Part shown: positions 1 to 12,356 of the stretch, piece by piece
How the letters are laid out: each line of letters starts with the position of its first letter
Position numbering within the stretch: position 1 is the stretch's first letter
Assembly (NCBI GenBank): GCA_014871385.1
Contig: CM026422.1
Coordinates: forward strand, 26,148,987-26,212,986
Direction of reading: 5' to 3'
DNA from: Ceratodon purpureus
Taxonomy: Eukaryota; Streptophyta; Bryopsida; Pseudoditrichales; Ditrichaceae
DNA: 64,000 nt
Position numbers and translations under genes: made by a program
Notes under the pieces: model-generated
Told to the model about the DNA's origin: nothing
Database searches by the model: none
The model's input: the letters and a program-made list of their open reading frames with translations, nothing else

Positions 1-401
1 AGCCTCCAGCCCTGAGTTATTTTTAATTTTTAACTTTTTTTTTTTTTTAATTTCAAAATTCGAAATCATTAAATCTAAACGGGGTCGTCGCGCTTGGACA
101 CCTCAAACCAAACACTTTACCGTCTGGTCTCGTCTGCGCCATCCCTCCCCGACTCCCCCTTCTCTCTCTCTCTCTTCCCCTGGTGCCTCGTCGTCGTCTT
201 CTTTCTTGGAGGATCTTCTCGTTCCCACTGCCTCCTCGGCACCGTGCTTGCCCGTTTCTTGCACACTAGCGGTGCGTTGCTTTGCGTTGCGTTGCTTTGC
301 GTTGCGTTGCTTTGCGTTGCGTTGCGTTGCGGGGAGATCCGGGCCTAGGGTCAGCGGATCGGGTCTTGTGCTGCTGGGCTTCCTTCGCCGTACCGGCCAC
401 C
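1..401 (+). promoter_or_regulatory. Promoter and 5' leader of the Rab1 gene
   Basis: This is the region upstream of the Rab1 start codon. It opens with an A/T stretch, turns CT-rich around 130-180 (runs of TCTC), and contains a short tandem repeat at about 272-335 built from GCGTTGC and TTT units. The start codon at 402 has a good context (CCACCATGA). The transcription start is not obvious and no clear TATA box was seen. ORFs read through the GCGTTGC repeat on either strand are judged to be chance products of a period-compatible repeat. Confidence 0.55.
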
Positions 402-3400
402 ATGAATCCTGAGTAGTGAGTCCTCTTCCTCCCCTCTCCTTGACCGGCTGCTGTTTTCGTTGTGTGCCCCCGATGTGCAAGTTTCGTCGTTGCCAAGTCG
501 GTGGCACAGGGTTTCCTCTTCGCTCTTGCAGGGGGCCTAGGATAGCGAAGCGCTGGCAGAGAGGTTTGTCGGTCTTGGCCGTTTGTAATTGTTGTTTGCA
601 GATCGCTGGTGGTGTGTTTGGCTCAGAGCAGGGTTGCGCGGTTCTTTGATGCACTTGCCTGTGACTGTCTTGAGTGAAGTGTTAGCGGCACTTGATTTGA
701 CGGCAGGAGGTTGCTACTATTTCTGGCAAGTATTTTTTCAATTTTGGTTTTCAGATTTTTTGGAGAAACAGGCCATTCCCCACTGGCCTTATCAGGTTGC
801 AGAACCATGGTGTATAGTCTTGGAGGAGGGATGTTTTGGGGCTAGGGAGAGCCCGTGATTTACTGTGGAGATGTATGGCGCTGATTTGCCTCATTTCCGA
901 TTTATCCCCGTGAAAATTGCTTCAGCCGTGTGCTCTACTTCATCATGGGTGGGATGGCCTAGCTCGTGCCTCTGACTTGGCGTTTAGATCTCGATCGTCC
1001 AATTTTCTCAATGCAACGACTCACAGCGGCCATACAGAGGTAGATGCAGTTTCGCATGGAAAGCGCTAATATTGCTTTCGGGGGTAACGTTGACGGATGC
1101 CAGCTCTATTGAGACGAATTCTGCCAGGTCTACACATCCGATGTCTGTGTTAATTCCACTGGGTAGGGTTCGGGTGTTTTCTAATAGATGGAACAGACAC
1201 CATTAGAGCTGTGACGCCGTAAGGTTTGTCATGATGATGTTTCGTTATAGCGTTATAGGTTTGGACGGTATGGACAGATGACGTCGTGTTTTCCCCCCCA
1301 GGAGTTTATAAAGCGGATGCCTTCCTTTCGATTGGATGCATAACTTCGTAGAGAATCCGTTCATTATTCCGATGTTGTGATTCTGGTTCAGGATTCCTCT
1401 TCTAGCTTTCCGCTATATTCCTGCAATCGTGGCTGAGATTCTCATTTTGTTCCAACGATGATTTTGGTAGGGTTGCATCATTTCCGTGAGGAAAACAGTC
1501 TGGCTATGTTATGCTGTTCAAGTGATCTTGTTCTTGGAAAGGCCTGCTCTATGACAAAGGTTGCGGTGCTGCTGGCTGGTCTTAGTTTGTGCTCGCAATT
1601 TGGGCGAGTTGACAGGCTCGGAAGCATTCTTAGAGCTGACAATTAAGTTCTCGAAGGCGAAGTTGGTCATTCTGAAGGAGCTTTGAGTTTGATTAGGGCA
1701 GTAGATCTCAGGGTTGCATGGGATGTTCTGTCTTGACCACTTTTTAGAGTTAGTCGGGATGATGTTTGGACGTCTCTTTCTGTGCTACAGTTTCCTGCAC
1801 TTCATGTTCCTCACACGCAATCAAATGCAAAGCTGGAAAAGTATTGTACTGGGCCTGCTTTATTCGCCTTTGGAGGCCCATTTGACATGACCGAGAATGC
1901 TTCGCATCAGGTCTTTAGTAGTGTTGGCAGGGGTGGTCACTGAATCTGGTGCCACTTGGTTTCTTTTTTGTGCAGTGACTATCTTTTCAAGCTCCTGCTG
2001 ATTGGAGATTCAGGTGTCGGAAAGAGTTGCCTCTTATTGCGATTTGCGGTATTTATCCGACGCCGATTGCTTTGGTTCCAGGAGTGTTCGTAGTTGATGA
2101 GAGACTTGCTTGGGCTGGGCTGGAGCGTGTAATCGTTCTGAGATGTCTATTATTTGCGAGCTATGTATGAGCTTCTTTTGAGTGCTCCATCTCTGATTTA
2201 TCCCGGGGATTATGACAGGACTTAAACGTTTTTTGCAGGATGACTCATACTTGGAGAGCTATATTAGCACCATTGGAGTGGATTTCGTAAGTGACACCAA
2301 CATATTTGGTTTGCGTAGTTTCCTTCAATGATGCCGTAGATTTGCCTCCTGTAATGTAATCGACAGAAGAAACTGAGAGGAAGTGGTTCATGCTTAAGCG
2401 CGTCTTTTGATTTGTGAATGATTGCTGCCAGAAGTTGCAATGTTTTCTGATATCATTAACGGCAATGGATTTGATCAGCGAAGAGTCCGTTGTTGTCATC
2501 AGACGTGCCTGGCTCGAGTTGGATTTTAAGTGACGGTTGGAGCTTGTTGGCCAAGTTTGTTTCTGATGCCTCGGATGGTTTTTTACAGAAAATCCGAACG
2601 GTGGAGTTGGACGGGAAGACCATCAAGCTACAAATTGTGAGTTGGTTTCAGTTGTCTGAGTGGTGGCGTCGGTTTGTACTCGGTAGATCCTTTGTTGCAG
2701 CAGAAATTCCACATTGCTAAGTTCGCTTGAGTGTTATGAGTTGTCGTGAATTTGGTGGTTGCTTTCTCCGTGGGTTGGTGCTGGTGATCGAGTATCGCTT
2801 TGAAATTGGTTGTTGGAGAGGAATGCGTTTATCAGAGCTGGGATAAGATAAGGTGACTGTGTTTGGTGTGTGCATGAATGCAGTGGGATACCGCTGGTCA
2901 AGAAAGATTCAGGACAATCACGAGCAGCTATTACCGTGGTGCCCATGGAATCATTGTTAGTACCTTTGTTTCGTTGTTTGAGGAGGGGGGTTGGTTGGCC
3001 AAGTTTGTGATTGGCGGTGGGCGTTGTAGAGGAGGGATCTGCTACTACATGTTACTTTATTGGATGTGGAAGATGGACGCATTCTTAATTTCTCGTATTG
3101 CCTGAGGCGAGCAAATAATTTTGGTTTTTTCTGTAGGTTGTGTACGACGTGACAGACCAGGAGAGCTTCAACAATGTGAAGCAGTGGTTGAATGAGATTG
3201 ACCGCTATGCAAGTGAGAACGTGAACAAGCTGCTTGTTGGTAATAAGTCGGACCTTGCATCTAAGAAGGTGGTGGATTACGCCACTGCGAAGGTATTTGA
3301 TTGACATCTCAGAGAATCTTTGAGTAGTTGACTGGACCTTGGTTCTGACTTCCTCATTATTCGATGTATTTCCGTTTCACCTGGACCCTGTTGTTCAAGT

Positions 3401-3996
3401 GTGTCGTGGTGTCAATCTAGTTCTCTTGTGACAGGTCTTGGTTGTCCGTGGTCTGAAACATTTTTGAAAACATTTTCTCGTCGATTATAATTTTGTCCCG
3501 AAACCAGGCTTTTGCTGACGAGATCGGCATTCCTTTCTTGGAGACGAGTGCCAAGAATGCGACCAATGTGGAACAGGCTTTCATGACAATGGCTGCCGAG
3601 ATCAAGAACAGGTAGGCAAAGCGTTTCTAGTGTGGCTGTACATATTTTCATGAAACGTATGGGGCTCAGCCGGCATGTTTTACTGGAGTGATGTGACATC
3701 TGGCAACATGGTTTCTCATGCGCACTGGACAGCGCAGTAAATTGAGTGTCAAGTGCATTGCCAGTTCAGAGGAGATAGGAGGGCAGTGTGCATTGCATAT
3801 GTAACACCAGGACAATGTTGGAAGATTCTCTGTGACAATGTTGGAAGACTCTCTTAGGGATCCCTTAGGTTTGATCTATGGCTGTTTGATTTTGTGCAGG
3901 ATGGCAAGTCAGCCTGCTTTGAGCAGCACCAGCAGGCCGAACAATGTGCAGTTGCGCGGACAGACCATCCCTCAGAAAGGTGGTTGCTGCTCATAG
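402..3996 (+). CDS. RABD2: Rab1/RABD-type small GTPase (8 coding exons)
   Basis: Small GTPase of the Rab1/RABD class; in plants and other eukaryotes this class controls ER-to-Golgi vesicle traffic. Coding exons are 402-415, 1976-2048, 2239-2286, 2589-2636, 2884-2955, 3137-3292, 3508-3611 and 3900-3996. All introns are GT-AG and the phases close to a 203-residue protein, the usual RABD length. Visible motifs are the P-loop GDSGVGKS (residues 15-22), effector region [18 protein letters not shown] (62-70), NKSD (121-124) and ETSAKN (149-154). The end GGCCS gives the twin-cysteine geranylgeranylation site. Exon 1 has only 14 coding bases and is followed by a 1.56-kb intron, a common arrangement for intron-enhanced housekeeping genes. 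No frame damage was seen. The symbol is by similarity; the exact paralogue is not resolved. Confidence 0.95.
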
Positions 3997-4430
3997 GTCA
4001 CCGTGATGTTTGCCGTTGAGTAGGTATGACAGTGCTTTTGTGATCAGGCATTGTGTATCTGCCTCGGAGGCTAAGTGAGTCTGCAGCTGTCCTCTGGAGC
4101 CTCATATACATGGCCGATTTGTGTCTTGGTGGTAGGCTGACCTGGAGATCCTCGAGTGGTTCTTGTCTGTGCAGCAGGCAGGGACGTTGCTTTCTGACTG
4201 TCTTGGTTTCAGGTGTCAGATATCCGTCTTGACAGGGTTGGAAAATTTGAAGGGTACACATATAGGTAGGCACATTCATTTGTGTGTCCGGACTACTGTA
4301 AAGTGGGGACAGGGTAGTGGGTGTATGTTGGCTTATATGTATACCATGCTGAGGTATGTGCAGTCTGGGAGGTAAGGCTTGCCATCCATCCTGGCACCGC
4401 GATATTATCATTTGTCAGTCAATTCAGCTA
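3997..4430 (+). other. 3' UTR and downstream flank of the Rab1 gene
   Basis: Follows the Rab1 TAG stop at 3994-3996. The base composition stays like that of the Rab1 gene up to about 4.5 kb and then becomes AT-rich, suggesting the transcript ends near 4.4 kb. No precise poly(A) site could be fixed. ORFs here show no recognisable protein. Confidence 0.4.
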
Positions 4431-5291
4431 TTATCCAGCTGGAAAATGCACATTCACGTGTACTATGGCTTCGAAGGTGTTCGCTTGAGAATGGGCTGAT
4501 AAGTCAATTGGATTTGAACCCCTAAATGCCTCCACGATTACACTCTATTTGGTTGCTCTAAATTTAATAAGCTTATTTGAACTCGTTTTTTTCCTTGAGT
4601 GAAATAGGAAATAATGCTTACAAAATTTTTGAATGCATACAAATATTGTAAACTAAAGCAATATATAATAAGTGTAAAATCTCAAAATCAAGAACACTAG
4701 TTTTGGCATCATTACATCCTCAAAATACAATTTTTAAAGACCACCATGCTCATACATATCTATAAACAAAATACGACCAAAGTCTATCTCCTAGTAGGAG
4801 TAAATAAATAAGATTATATAAACTTAAGTTACCTAAATAAAATATTATGTACCTTTACATAAGCTTCGTTTCCTATATATATACCAAATATAGTAAGACC
4901 ACTATGATCTTCTATGCCTCCAAATTATTTGAGATGAATAATAGTAAAATACAACAAAGAATCTTCATAGTATTTTATAAAAGCTCAAGATGACTTTAAA
5001 GATAACTCTAATATGATGAAGGTTAAATGGTGTAGATGTAATATTTTACTCAATATTTGAATTTGAAAATGTATAAAAAATGTTTAGAAGAAATGATTAT
5101 CTAAGTCAAAATTGTTTTTGAGATAGAAGGATTGTTGAAATTGGAACTCTTAAATTTGTATCAATGTCATTAAGATATAGTTAGTTGATGAAATTTAGTT
5201 AAATCTATATAATAATAGAATTGGAGACAATGAACAATTGACTTGCTGATAGGCTAGCAATCCATATTGATCAACATTAATTTTCATCGTC
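4431..5291. other. AT-rich intergenic DNA, no gene seen
   Basis: About 860 bases of AT-rich sequence between the Rab1 gene and repeat A. No coding exon, RNA gene or terminal repeat was recognised in it. Confidence 0.5.
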
Positions 5292-6528
5292 AGAAATAAT
5301 TAAAAATGACCATGATATTTGAGGTTCTCAAAATGAACTAAATTCTATTATTTTGAGAATGTTTTACGGTTTTCATGATTATGCATTACCTAAAGCTCTC
5401 TTGATAAAAAAACTAGGGAATCAAAGAACTAAATGTACATCAATAATAATAAATATCGTTGTTTCTAATTAGAAAGTACTAGAGAAGGATTGTAGTATTG
5501 AGTAATGAATCATTCAAAATGAAATGTTATACAAAAACAACAAACTCAACGAAGATAACCTCCATACCTTCAATATATCTTGCATGAACATTGTAATCAA
5601 CCCAAGAAGTTGTCGTAACCTTAGATATGATAATGAAATGAGGTCGCTACTACCACCTCAATAATAATGATTTGACTTTACTCATTACACTATGTTTGTT
5701 CACTGCAACAAAGTCTTATCTACAGACTTTTACATCTCAACTATATAAGTTGTCTTTTCAATACACTTATGCCATTGTTCTCCATTAATAGACCTCATTA
5801 AGCATCCCAAAGCACAAATTGCACACTCAATCTCTTGGGGTCTAGAGGAGCTCGTACTTAAGGCATTGTAGCTACTTTTAGCATTGAGGTAGATTTTGGA
5901 AAAAGGAGAGGAAAGAGAAAGGTGGTTTACTATATGGTGCACATGTGGCATGACTAAGTGAAGAGATAAGCGCTAGCGATAAGGACAAGTTGGTGGTGGC
6001 TAACTCATATGAACACCCTTGAGTGCCACATGGCCTAATGGGAACTTGCAAGTGGCTGGGAATGTCCCTTTACAGTCACTTAAAGATGAGCAAACAAGTA
6101 TAGTAAGTAAAGCGCTTTCAAAGAAGCCTATATCTCACTTCATTCATTCTTTCTTCTAATTTGTGTGCCAGACATATTATAGCAAATGTCTCTCTTCTTC
6201 TTTCAATCTCAATAAATTCGGGGCACACTCACATGAATTGCAGTTGAAAGTTCTTCCTATCCTACGTATTTAGGAGAAGGTCGTGTAAGGTTTTGAGTGT
6301 GAAAGATACACAAGTGCAAATTAAGAGCTTTCAAGGTGTACAAGATCATATTTGAAGGAGTCTTTTGAAGGAGGTCTTTATAAAGTAATTTGTGTGTCAG
6401 GTGCACAATAGCTTATTTGGAGCTTTGCAAGTGCATGTGAGCTTATTTAAAGCTATCTGAAAGGGCAATGCAGCTACATTGGAGTCTAGCTAATGCTCTT
6501 GAAAGTATTGACATTGCAAGAAGATGAG
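5292..6528 (+). repeat. Repeat A: degenerate copia-type LTR (LTR2) with flanking DNA, uninterrupted copy
   Basis: The segment recurs in reverse orientation, in pieces, at 34,570-35,052, 52,936-53,510 and 54,516-54,607. Within it, about 5,833-6,214 aligns along its length with the younger copia LTRs at 14,842 and 34,142 (shared words such as GCATTGTA and GCACATGTGGCATGA), so it is an old relative of that LTR. About 6,215-6,528 resembles the copia leader. The 540 bases before the LTR are AT-rich and also duplicated. This copy is unbroken where its partner carries two insertions, so it preserves both empty sites: ATAA at 5,966-5,969 for the 17.9-kb element, and TTAC at 5,387-5,390 for the TTAA element. 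A small ORF at 5,730-5,951 on the - strand is conserved in the partner only because the repeat is. Confidence 0.8.
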
Positions 6529-6621
6529 TGAAGGTCGCTCTTACAATTGTAGCACACAATGTAGTACAAACAATGAATGGAGTGAGATATGAGCTTCGTT
6601 CAAAGCCCTTTACTTATAGTA
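6529..6621 (-). repeat. Fragment of copia LTR
   Basis: About 90 bases matching the inner part of the copia LTR in - orientation (compare 34,165-34,255). The match stops abruptly at TTACTTATAGTA, where intact LTRs continue CTTGGTTGC but here CACTAGGG follows. The break marks the left edge of the CACTA-like element. Confidence 0.65.
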
Positions 6622-7642
6622 CACTAGGGCAGAGATGCGTCAAAAATGACGTAAATCCACACTATCCTGAATTAGTGTAGAAAAAATATCCAATTAAACG
6701 TGGCGCGCGTCAAGCGTTTTAACGTGAAAAAGTCACCAATAACGTCACTGCGTCAAAGAGGATATGGGTGAAACGCAAATAAGATTTATACGTTCAAAAT
6801 AACGGCATCACGTTAAATTAAATGGACACGTTCCTGTTGGGCAGTAATTTTATCACCTACTTTTTTACCTCAAGGAACTTTAGATACGACTAAATATAGT
6901 AAGTCTCCACGTCAGCACGTTTCTTATGACAGGAAGGACGTCAATCTTAACAGGTGCTACGTTAAAATGTGTTAAAAAAAACGTAACACATTGACTGACG
7001 TGGAATGAGTGCGCTCACGTGGAATGCTTGAAGAGTCAATGGCTGACGTGGAAGGTAGTTTTGACTATGGTTGACCATAGTAGTATCCAGAGCAGCGCGT
7101 TTCTTATAACATTGAGGCGTCATAGGTAACATGCGCCACGTTCAAGTGTGTTAAAACAACGTACCGAGAAGTCTGACGTGGAATGACTGTGCTGACGTGG
7201 AATGCGTTGTAGGGTGATAGGCTGACGTGGGAGGTTTAGGGTTTGATTGTCAAGCAATGTTTGAGAGCCCGTGGGGGCTGTCAACATTGACGTGTGCGTT
7301 TCTTGTAACAAGAAGTGCGTTCAGATGTGTTACAAAAAACATGACAAACCTATTTGACGTGGAATGCGTGCCGTGATGTGGAACGTGTGCGTGGAAGGGT
7401 TGGCTAACATGCAATGCAGTATTTGACCAACAATATTTAATTTGGGAGACTAGGAGGCAGTGACGCATGTGTTTCTTGGAACAGGAAGTGTGTTAAGATG
7501 TGTTACAAAAAACGTGACAGTGCATATCTGATGTACCGCGCATGTTAGTTGAAACAGAGACCGCGTTAATAGTTGTTACAAAACACGTCCAGACATTTAC
7601 GAAGAAACATAGTGTGGAATTCATAACGACATTGTAGGAAGC
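6622..7642. mobile_element. Left end and subterminal repeats of a CACTA-like transposon
   Basis: Begins CACTAGGGCAGAGATGCGTC exactly where a copia LTR is interrupted, as expected for a CACTA (En/Spm) terminus. The next kilobase is non-coding. It holds several diverged copies of a unit of roughly 100 bases (near 6,905, 7,095, 7,275 and 7,465) with a GCGTTTCTT core followed by GTGTTA and AAAACGTGAC, plus many TTAACGTG/CACGTTAA and ACGTCA words. CACTA elements typically have such subterminal repeats as transposase-binding regions. The right terminus was not found, and the Tnp2 gene loses its 5' part near 10,424, so the element is probably truncated. Alternative: a chance CACTA at a breakpoint. 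Confidence 0.6.
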
Positions 7643-10424
7643 CTAATCCTCTGATGTAAACTCACTATCAGATGAATCACCCAGGATCCGGTCGTCATCC
7701 TCATCACTTCCCTCCGCTGCCACTGGCTCGCCTTCCTGCTCTTCTACAAAGGACCCGTAAGCTGAGACGTCTAATGTGAAGGCTCTCCTTTGCACAGCTC
7801 TGTGTTATTGGCATGTGGTGAATTTGAGTCGGGTAATTGTGCCTCTACATCGTCGTATTCTGCAGCAAAGGCACAACCTCTGCGGCTGCCTCGAACATTT
7901 GCCTTGCACACCACTTTCCATGGCCCCTGGTCCGCCATAAAAAACACTTGATGTGTGTGAATGGGGAACGCGAAAGAGTGGGGACCCAAAGGAAGAAGGC
8001 AGTTTGCCGAAAAATTCATGGACAGAATTCCATGTTGATCCCGCTTCATTGTTGGTGAAGCGCCTCCCATTTTTCCTTTGACCCATGAACAGAGAAGAAC
8101 AACGACACACGTGCTCCTATACTCTAATTCCAGTATTTCTTCAACCCAACCTACATACTCCTCCGTCTCTTCTCCTGCATCGTCGGTGAATATTGGATGT
8201 ACTCCACTGTCCATAGAAGTCCTGGAAGGTGCAACTGAGCAACAGCGGAGGTGCATGCCATAAGCCTTCATTGATCGATAAGCAGTTGGAGTGGGCAAGG
8301 GGGGTCTCGACAGATCATAAGTGGTTTGATCGATGGTCCGAGAGCGTGTTCTCCGATCGGCTTCAACGGTTTGTTTCAACCAATCCGGAAATGGGGCCAA
8401 AGGCCTCAACTGTGAAGGAATGTCTAAGGAATTCCGTCTTCTTTGTCCACGTCTTGCGCGATTTCTCAAGCAGCATTCTTTGCTCCTGGAATTCTGCTCT
8501 ACTTCATACACCCTGCAGTGTGCAAAATGCATTAGTAGTGTGTGCAAACATGAAAAGAATTGAACATGGTCCGTGCAATTCACTATAGGAAAGCATTGGG
8601 GAAAATGACGTAGTTTAACGTGACATTTTAACGCATTTTCTTGTTTCAAGACTGACATAGTAGTCACCAAAGACAAGGACTATAACGATGCCCTGAATGT
8701 ACACATTACTAAAAACGTTGCATACATGTTAACCCACGTTTTAGGCACGTTAAATCACGTTCAGGCAAGTTAACCCCCGTTTAGACATGTTAAATTGTAA
8801 GTAAGATTCTGGAAATGCTATTATCGTGGAGTATATATGATTGTACCTTTTGTAGTACTGAAGTGTGCCAGCATTTCTGATCACAAAGCTGTGAATCCAG
8901 TCACAGAGAGTCCGAGACATAGGGCGTCTTATTCCCTTGCCATCTACCATCTCATCATACAGTGACTGCTCTTCGTTTGCATCCCAGACTCTTCGAGATG
9001 TAGCCCCGTAGCGTTCCATATACTCTGAACAAAATCCGAGGGTTTCTTCCATATAATACGCCTCTGCCATGCTACCTTATGGATTCTGCTTTTGATGCAC
9101 ATAATCCTTAAGGGTCTTCATGTATCGCTCTATTGGATACATCCAGCGGGTGTGAACTAGGCCGCATATAAAGAGCTCCTCCATGAGGTGCACAAGTAGG
9201 TGCGTCATGATGACCATGGATCCTAGAGGAAACTCTCGCTCAACCATGCAAAGCGTCTCATTTGCGTCTTCAATGTACTCTTTTTCTTTAGACATATCCA
9301 CTGAGCCAGTGCACAGGCGTCGGAATACTCTGCTAACCCTCATAATACACAGCCGAACGGCTGCGTTCATTTCAACATTCCGTAGTGAATTGGGTAGTAT
9401 CTGAAAATTGACATGACCTGAAGGATTATTTTCCAGAAATAAAGATTGAGCTCATATTGCCATCATGTTAAATTATACGCGCACCACATCAGAGCTGCGT
9501 CACAAAGGACGTGTTTTAACGCGTGTTTTAACGGTTTCCTTTAACGTAGATATTTTGGATCATTGAAGTGAACATTCTGACGAAAAGAAAAAAACACATC
9601 GCGAGGTAGCATTTCCACATTAAACAGTTCTGAACGCAAAGTTGGTACAAGTAAAGGTGAACTTAAACTACCTGTTGCATGAGGATGTGAAAGTCATGGG
9701 ATTTCAGAAGCCTGAGTCTCCCGTCAGAAACTCGTTTATGAATTGCGGAAGAATAATTTGTGGGCACCCTTGTTGATGCTATCACAGCGAGCATGTCTGC
9801 CTTCGCCTGCGAAGAGAGTACGTAGGGCGCATGCGGCATGAAGAGTCGCCCGTCTGTACCGTGTGTTCGTCTCAGCCATAGGTCAGGCCTGACTCCCACG
9901 TCTTTGTAGTCCTGCCGTCCTCGTGGAAAATCCGTCTCTCCAAACAACGTCTTCACTATGTTTTCACATAGGTTTTTCTCGCAGTGCATGACGTCCAGTG
10001 TGTGTCGTATGAGCAAGTCCTGCATCACATTGAATAGGCGTGGTAGGTTGTAAATAATTTGTATGTATCTGAGTTGGAAGAGAACCGTAGCGATCTAAAG
10101 CGTGGAAAAACTTTCAGCAGTCAGTCGGTCATGTTTATTGGGACGTTGAATAACACAATTTGACGTCAACGCATTTCTAGACGAGCGCGTTTCTTAAAAA
10201 CGTGAATGACTATTTTCACTTGTTTTATGGTGTATCTCCCATGTTTACTGGGATGCCTAGTGACAAAGAAAGACGAGCAAGACATGAAACAGAGCAATTC
10301 AGAGCACCCACCTTCCAATACGGGAGAGTAAAGAGTATTGAAAGCCTTTTCACCCCGTGGGTCCTCACAGGATCCTCTGGACCCTCTGCCCTTCCTCCCG
10401 AGGCAAGGTATGACTCCCTCTCTA
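7643..10424 (-). pseudogene. Decayed CACTA transposase Tnp2 with DUF4216-like C-terminal region
   Basis: C-terminal part of a Tnp2-type transposase. Exons seen: 10,424-10,312 (ending LFTLPYWK), 10,019-9,672 (DLLIRHTLDVMHCEKN, then LKSHDFHILMQQ), 9,400-8,847 (RWMYPIERYMKTLKDYVHQKQNP, then GSMAEAYYMEETLGFCSEY), and an exon from 8,512. That exon contains a DUF4216-like stretch (YVGWVEEILELEY, VVLLCSWV, HQVFFM) and leads to an acidic tail ending at the TAG at 7,643-7,645. The first three introns are GT-AG with matching phase. A TAA at 9,075-9,077 stands where relatives have Glu in the PEGS(I/M)AE segment. The N-terminal catalytic portion is missing beyond 10,424. The last splice junction is not settled. 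It lies next to the CACTA terminus, which supports the assignment. Confidence 0.8.
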
Positions 10425-10533
10425 CTGCAAACTCTAAAACATCTTAGCATATTAGTATCATGCGTTATTCTTTCTATCCTAATTCAGACTTCGTAATTCT
10501 AGACCGAGAACGCTTTCTTCTTATGTTTTAGGG

Positions 10534-10540
10534 TATAAAA
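10534..10540 (+). promoter_or_regulatory. TATA box of the 10.6-kb gene
   Basis: GGGTATAAAAGGGG lies about 90 bases before the probable start codon ATGGCAAGG at 10,623, a standard plant core-promoter layout. The Tnp2 exons end just upstream, so a boundary between two elements lies around 10,430-10,530. Confidence 0.55.
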
Positions 10541-10622
10541 GGGGAAATGGAGTGTGCGGTGTGTACTGATTAGGGTAAAATGTACTAATGTTGATGTAGC
10601 ATGTACTGTGGGTCAGGGGATA

Positions 10623-12356
10623 TGGCAAGGACCAGGGGCAAGGGCGCCAATTCTGGATCAAGGGGGCATGGGACAGACATGTCTACACCTTCCAATCTGG
10701 CATTGGCAGCCCAAAACCAGAGGGGCAATGTTTGGTTGGGGACGGTGACGAAGATGAGACCATGGAAGAAGGAGACACTAGGGAAGCAAACAGTGACGGA
10801 GGAGAGGAGGAAGAGGAGGATAGGGACAGTTCCAAGGATGGGGAGGACGAGGAGGACGAGGATGGAGAGGACGAGGAGGAGGAGGATGGGGAGGATGGGG
10901 AGGACGAGGAGGACGAGGAGGATGAGGAGGAGCAGAAGGGGGAAAAAGATGCGCATGCAGAGGAAGACGATGGAGATGATGACCAAGAAGATATTGACGG
11001 TTTGAGGGACAGTGAGGAGCTACCGAAGCTATCAGACCCACCGCCGTTGCTGAATCAGGCATTCTTCACGGAGAAGTATGGATTTGAGGACAAAGGAGCT
11101 GCTGATCCCATGAAGCTTACAAAGTGGAAGGGAAAACCATTCGATGACCAGAAGTGTGTGGCCCTTTTTGGCGAGCCACTTGGTGCATATAGGCGAAATG
11201 GGTACTACTGGAAATCCATTATAAAGAGACGAATAAGGAAGAGGGTTTAGGACCTCATGGCGGCTCTCTATCAACGGGAAGATGTGCCTCACTTGCTCAC
11301 CCACAAGATGGCTAGGGAGATTGTCTTGGAGGAGGAGAAGGAGAAGGTGAATTGGGCCGCCTACGGTGCAGCAACAAATCTAACTCAGCGGAAAACACAT
11401 GCTCGTAACGTCGTGAAGCTTGTAAAGGCAAAGGAGGGAACTGCAGCTCAACAAGGCGCGTGGCAAAATATTCCTGTGGATCCTCAAGAGCTTCACTCAG
11501 AGGTATGCGAAGGGAGGGGTAGCTCAGTGGGCGGAAAGATTACAGACGGAGATGACATCCACTCCTGGCTAGAGTACGTGGAGAAATTGTTGGCCGTGGA
11601 GAACATGGAGCTTGAGGCTGAACGGGTGGCTACTCGGACCAAAGAGAAACATGTTAAAAAAATTGAGCACAATGCGGGAATGGTTCGTATCTTGAAGAAG
11701 AGGCTGAAGACGTACGAGAAGGATTTAGTGGGAGCCTAGGTCTAAGGGAACAATGGATTCGTCGGCGCTTTCGGCCTTGGAGGAGAAAGTGGAAGCATGT
11801 TCTGAGTTAGTACAAAGCAAGCAAAACACCACGAAGAGTATACAGAAGTCTGTTTCTGAATTGGAGAAGAGTCTCTCAATTCAGAGCAAATTAGTGGCAC
11901 TGAAGCGGATGCAGGTGAAGGCACTTCAAGCGGAGCATGCACACCTTAGGCGTGGAAGTGCTAGCTTGCATATGAGACCACTGCCCTTGGTGTACTCAGT
12001 AGGGGAAGGAGGCAATACTGGAGGACCCATTGACATAGGCGGTTGCTCTCTTTGTGGATTTGATTTTCCCCATTCACAGATCATTGTCTCTAGTTGTAGG
12101 CACGTCTACCACCCATGGTGTGCATTGGTAGTATTTACCCGTGGCTCAGAATGATATGCTCCAGACTGCAAACAGGTTCAGCTGATCGAATGGATCATGA
12201 GTTTCGGATGGAGAGGTGTGCATGGTTGGGGACATCCTGGCGGCGGAGGTGATGAGTGGATCAAGATGCGCACAGAGTGTGCATCTACTACAACTGCAGA
12301 CTTAGCAGCTAGAAGTGAAGCCGCTGGAGCATGTCATGGAATTCGTAGAAGGTAAT
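10623..12356 (+). pseudogene. Decayed gene: acidic tract, coiled coil and RING/PHD-like zinc finger
   Basis: Appears to be one protein-coding gene broken several times. It starts MARTRGKG at 10,623, changes frame near 10,730 and enters a long Glu/Asp/Gly run (about 10,735-10,990). Next is a globular stretch (FFTEKYGFEDKG, KWKGKPF), a TAG at 11,248-11,250, then an in-frame basic coiled-coil region. After a frame change near 11,730 comes a second coiled coil (from 11,753), and finally a zinc finger with GCSLCGFDF, SSCRHVYHPWC and PDCKQ. A TGA at about 12,152 sits where a residue before YAPDC should be. Repetitive proteins with this finger are familiar from plant transposon neighbourhoods, but I cannot name the family. 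Function unknown; DNA or chromatin binding is a guess from composition. Confidence 0.6.

Noticed and set aside
94-654. Overlapping ORFs around the Rab1 5' leader with repeated CVALL or AKQRN units
   Set aside because: Translations of the short GCGTTGC repeat; the Rab1 start at 402 and its exon phases explain the region.
5730-5951. 73-codon ORF on the - strand nearly identical to one at 52,950-53,171 (+)
   Set aside because: Both lie inside the LTR2/repeat A duplication; identity reflects the repeat, and the peptide has no domain.
10245-10265. CCTAGTG near 10,250 as the right end of the CACTA element
   Set aside because: Neighbouring bases do not match the inverse of the left end, and it lies inside a Tnp2 intron.
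10585-11062. - strand ORFs rich in Leu/Val or Pro/His
   Set aside because: Complement of the acidic GAGGAC repeat of the + strand gene.
12140-12165. TGA next to the zinc finger as a possible selenocysteine codon
   Set aside because: The gene has other stops and frameshifts, land plants lack selenoprotein machinery, and no SECIS-like structure was seen.
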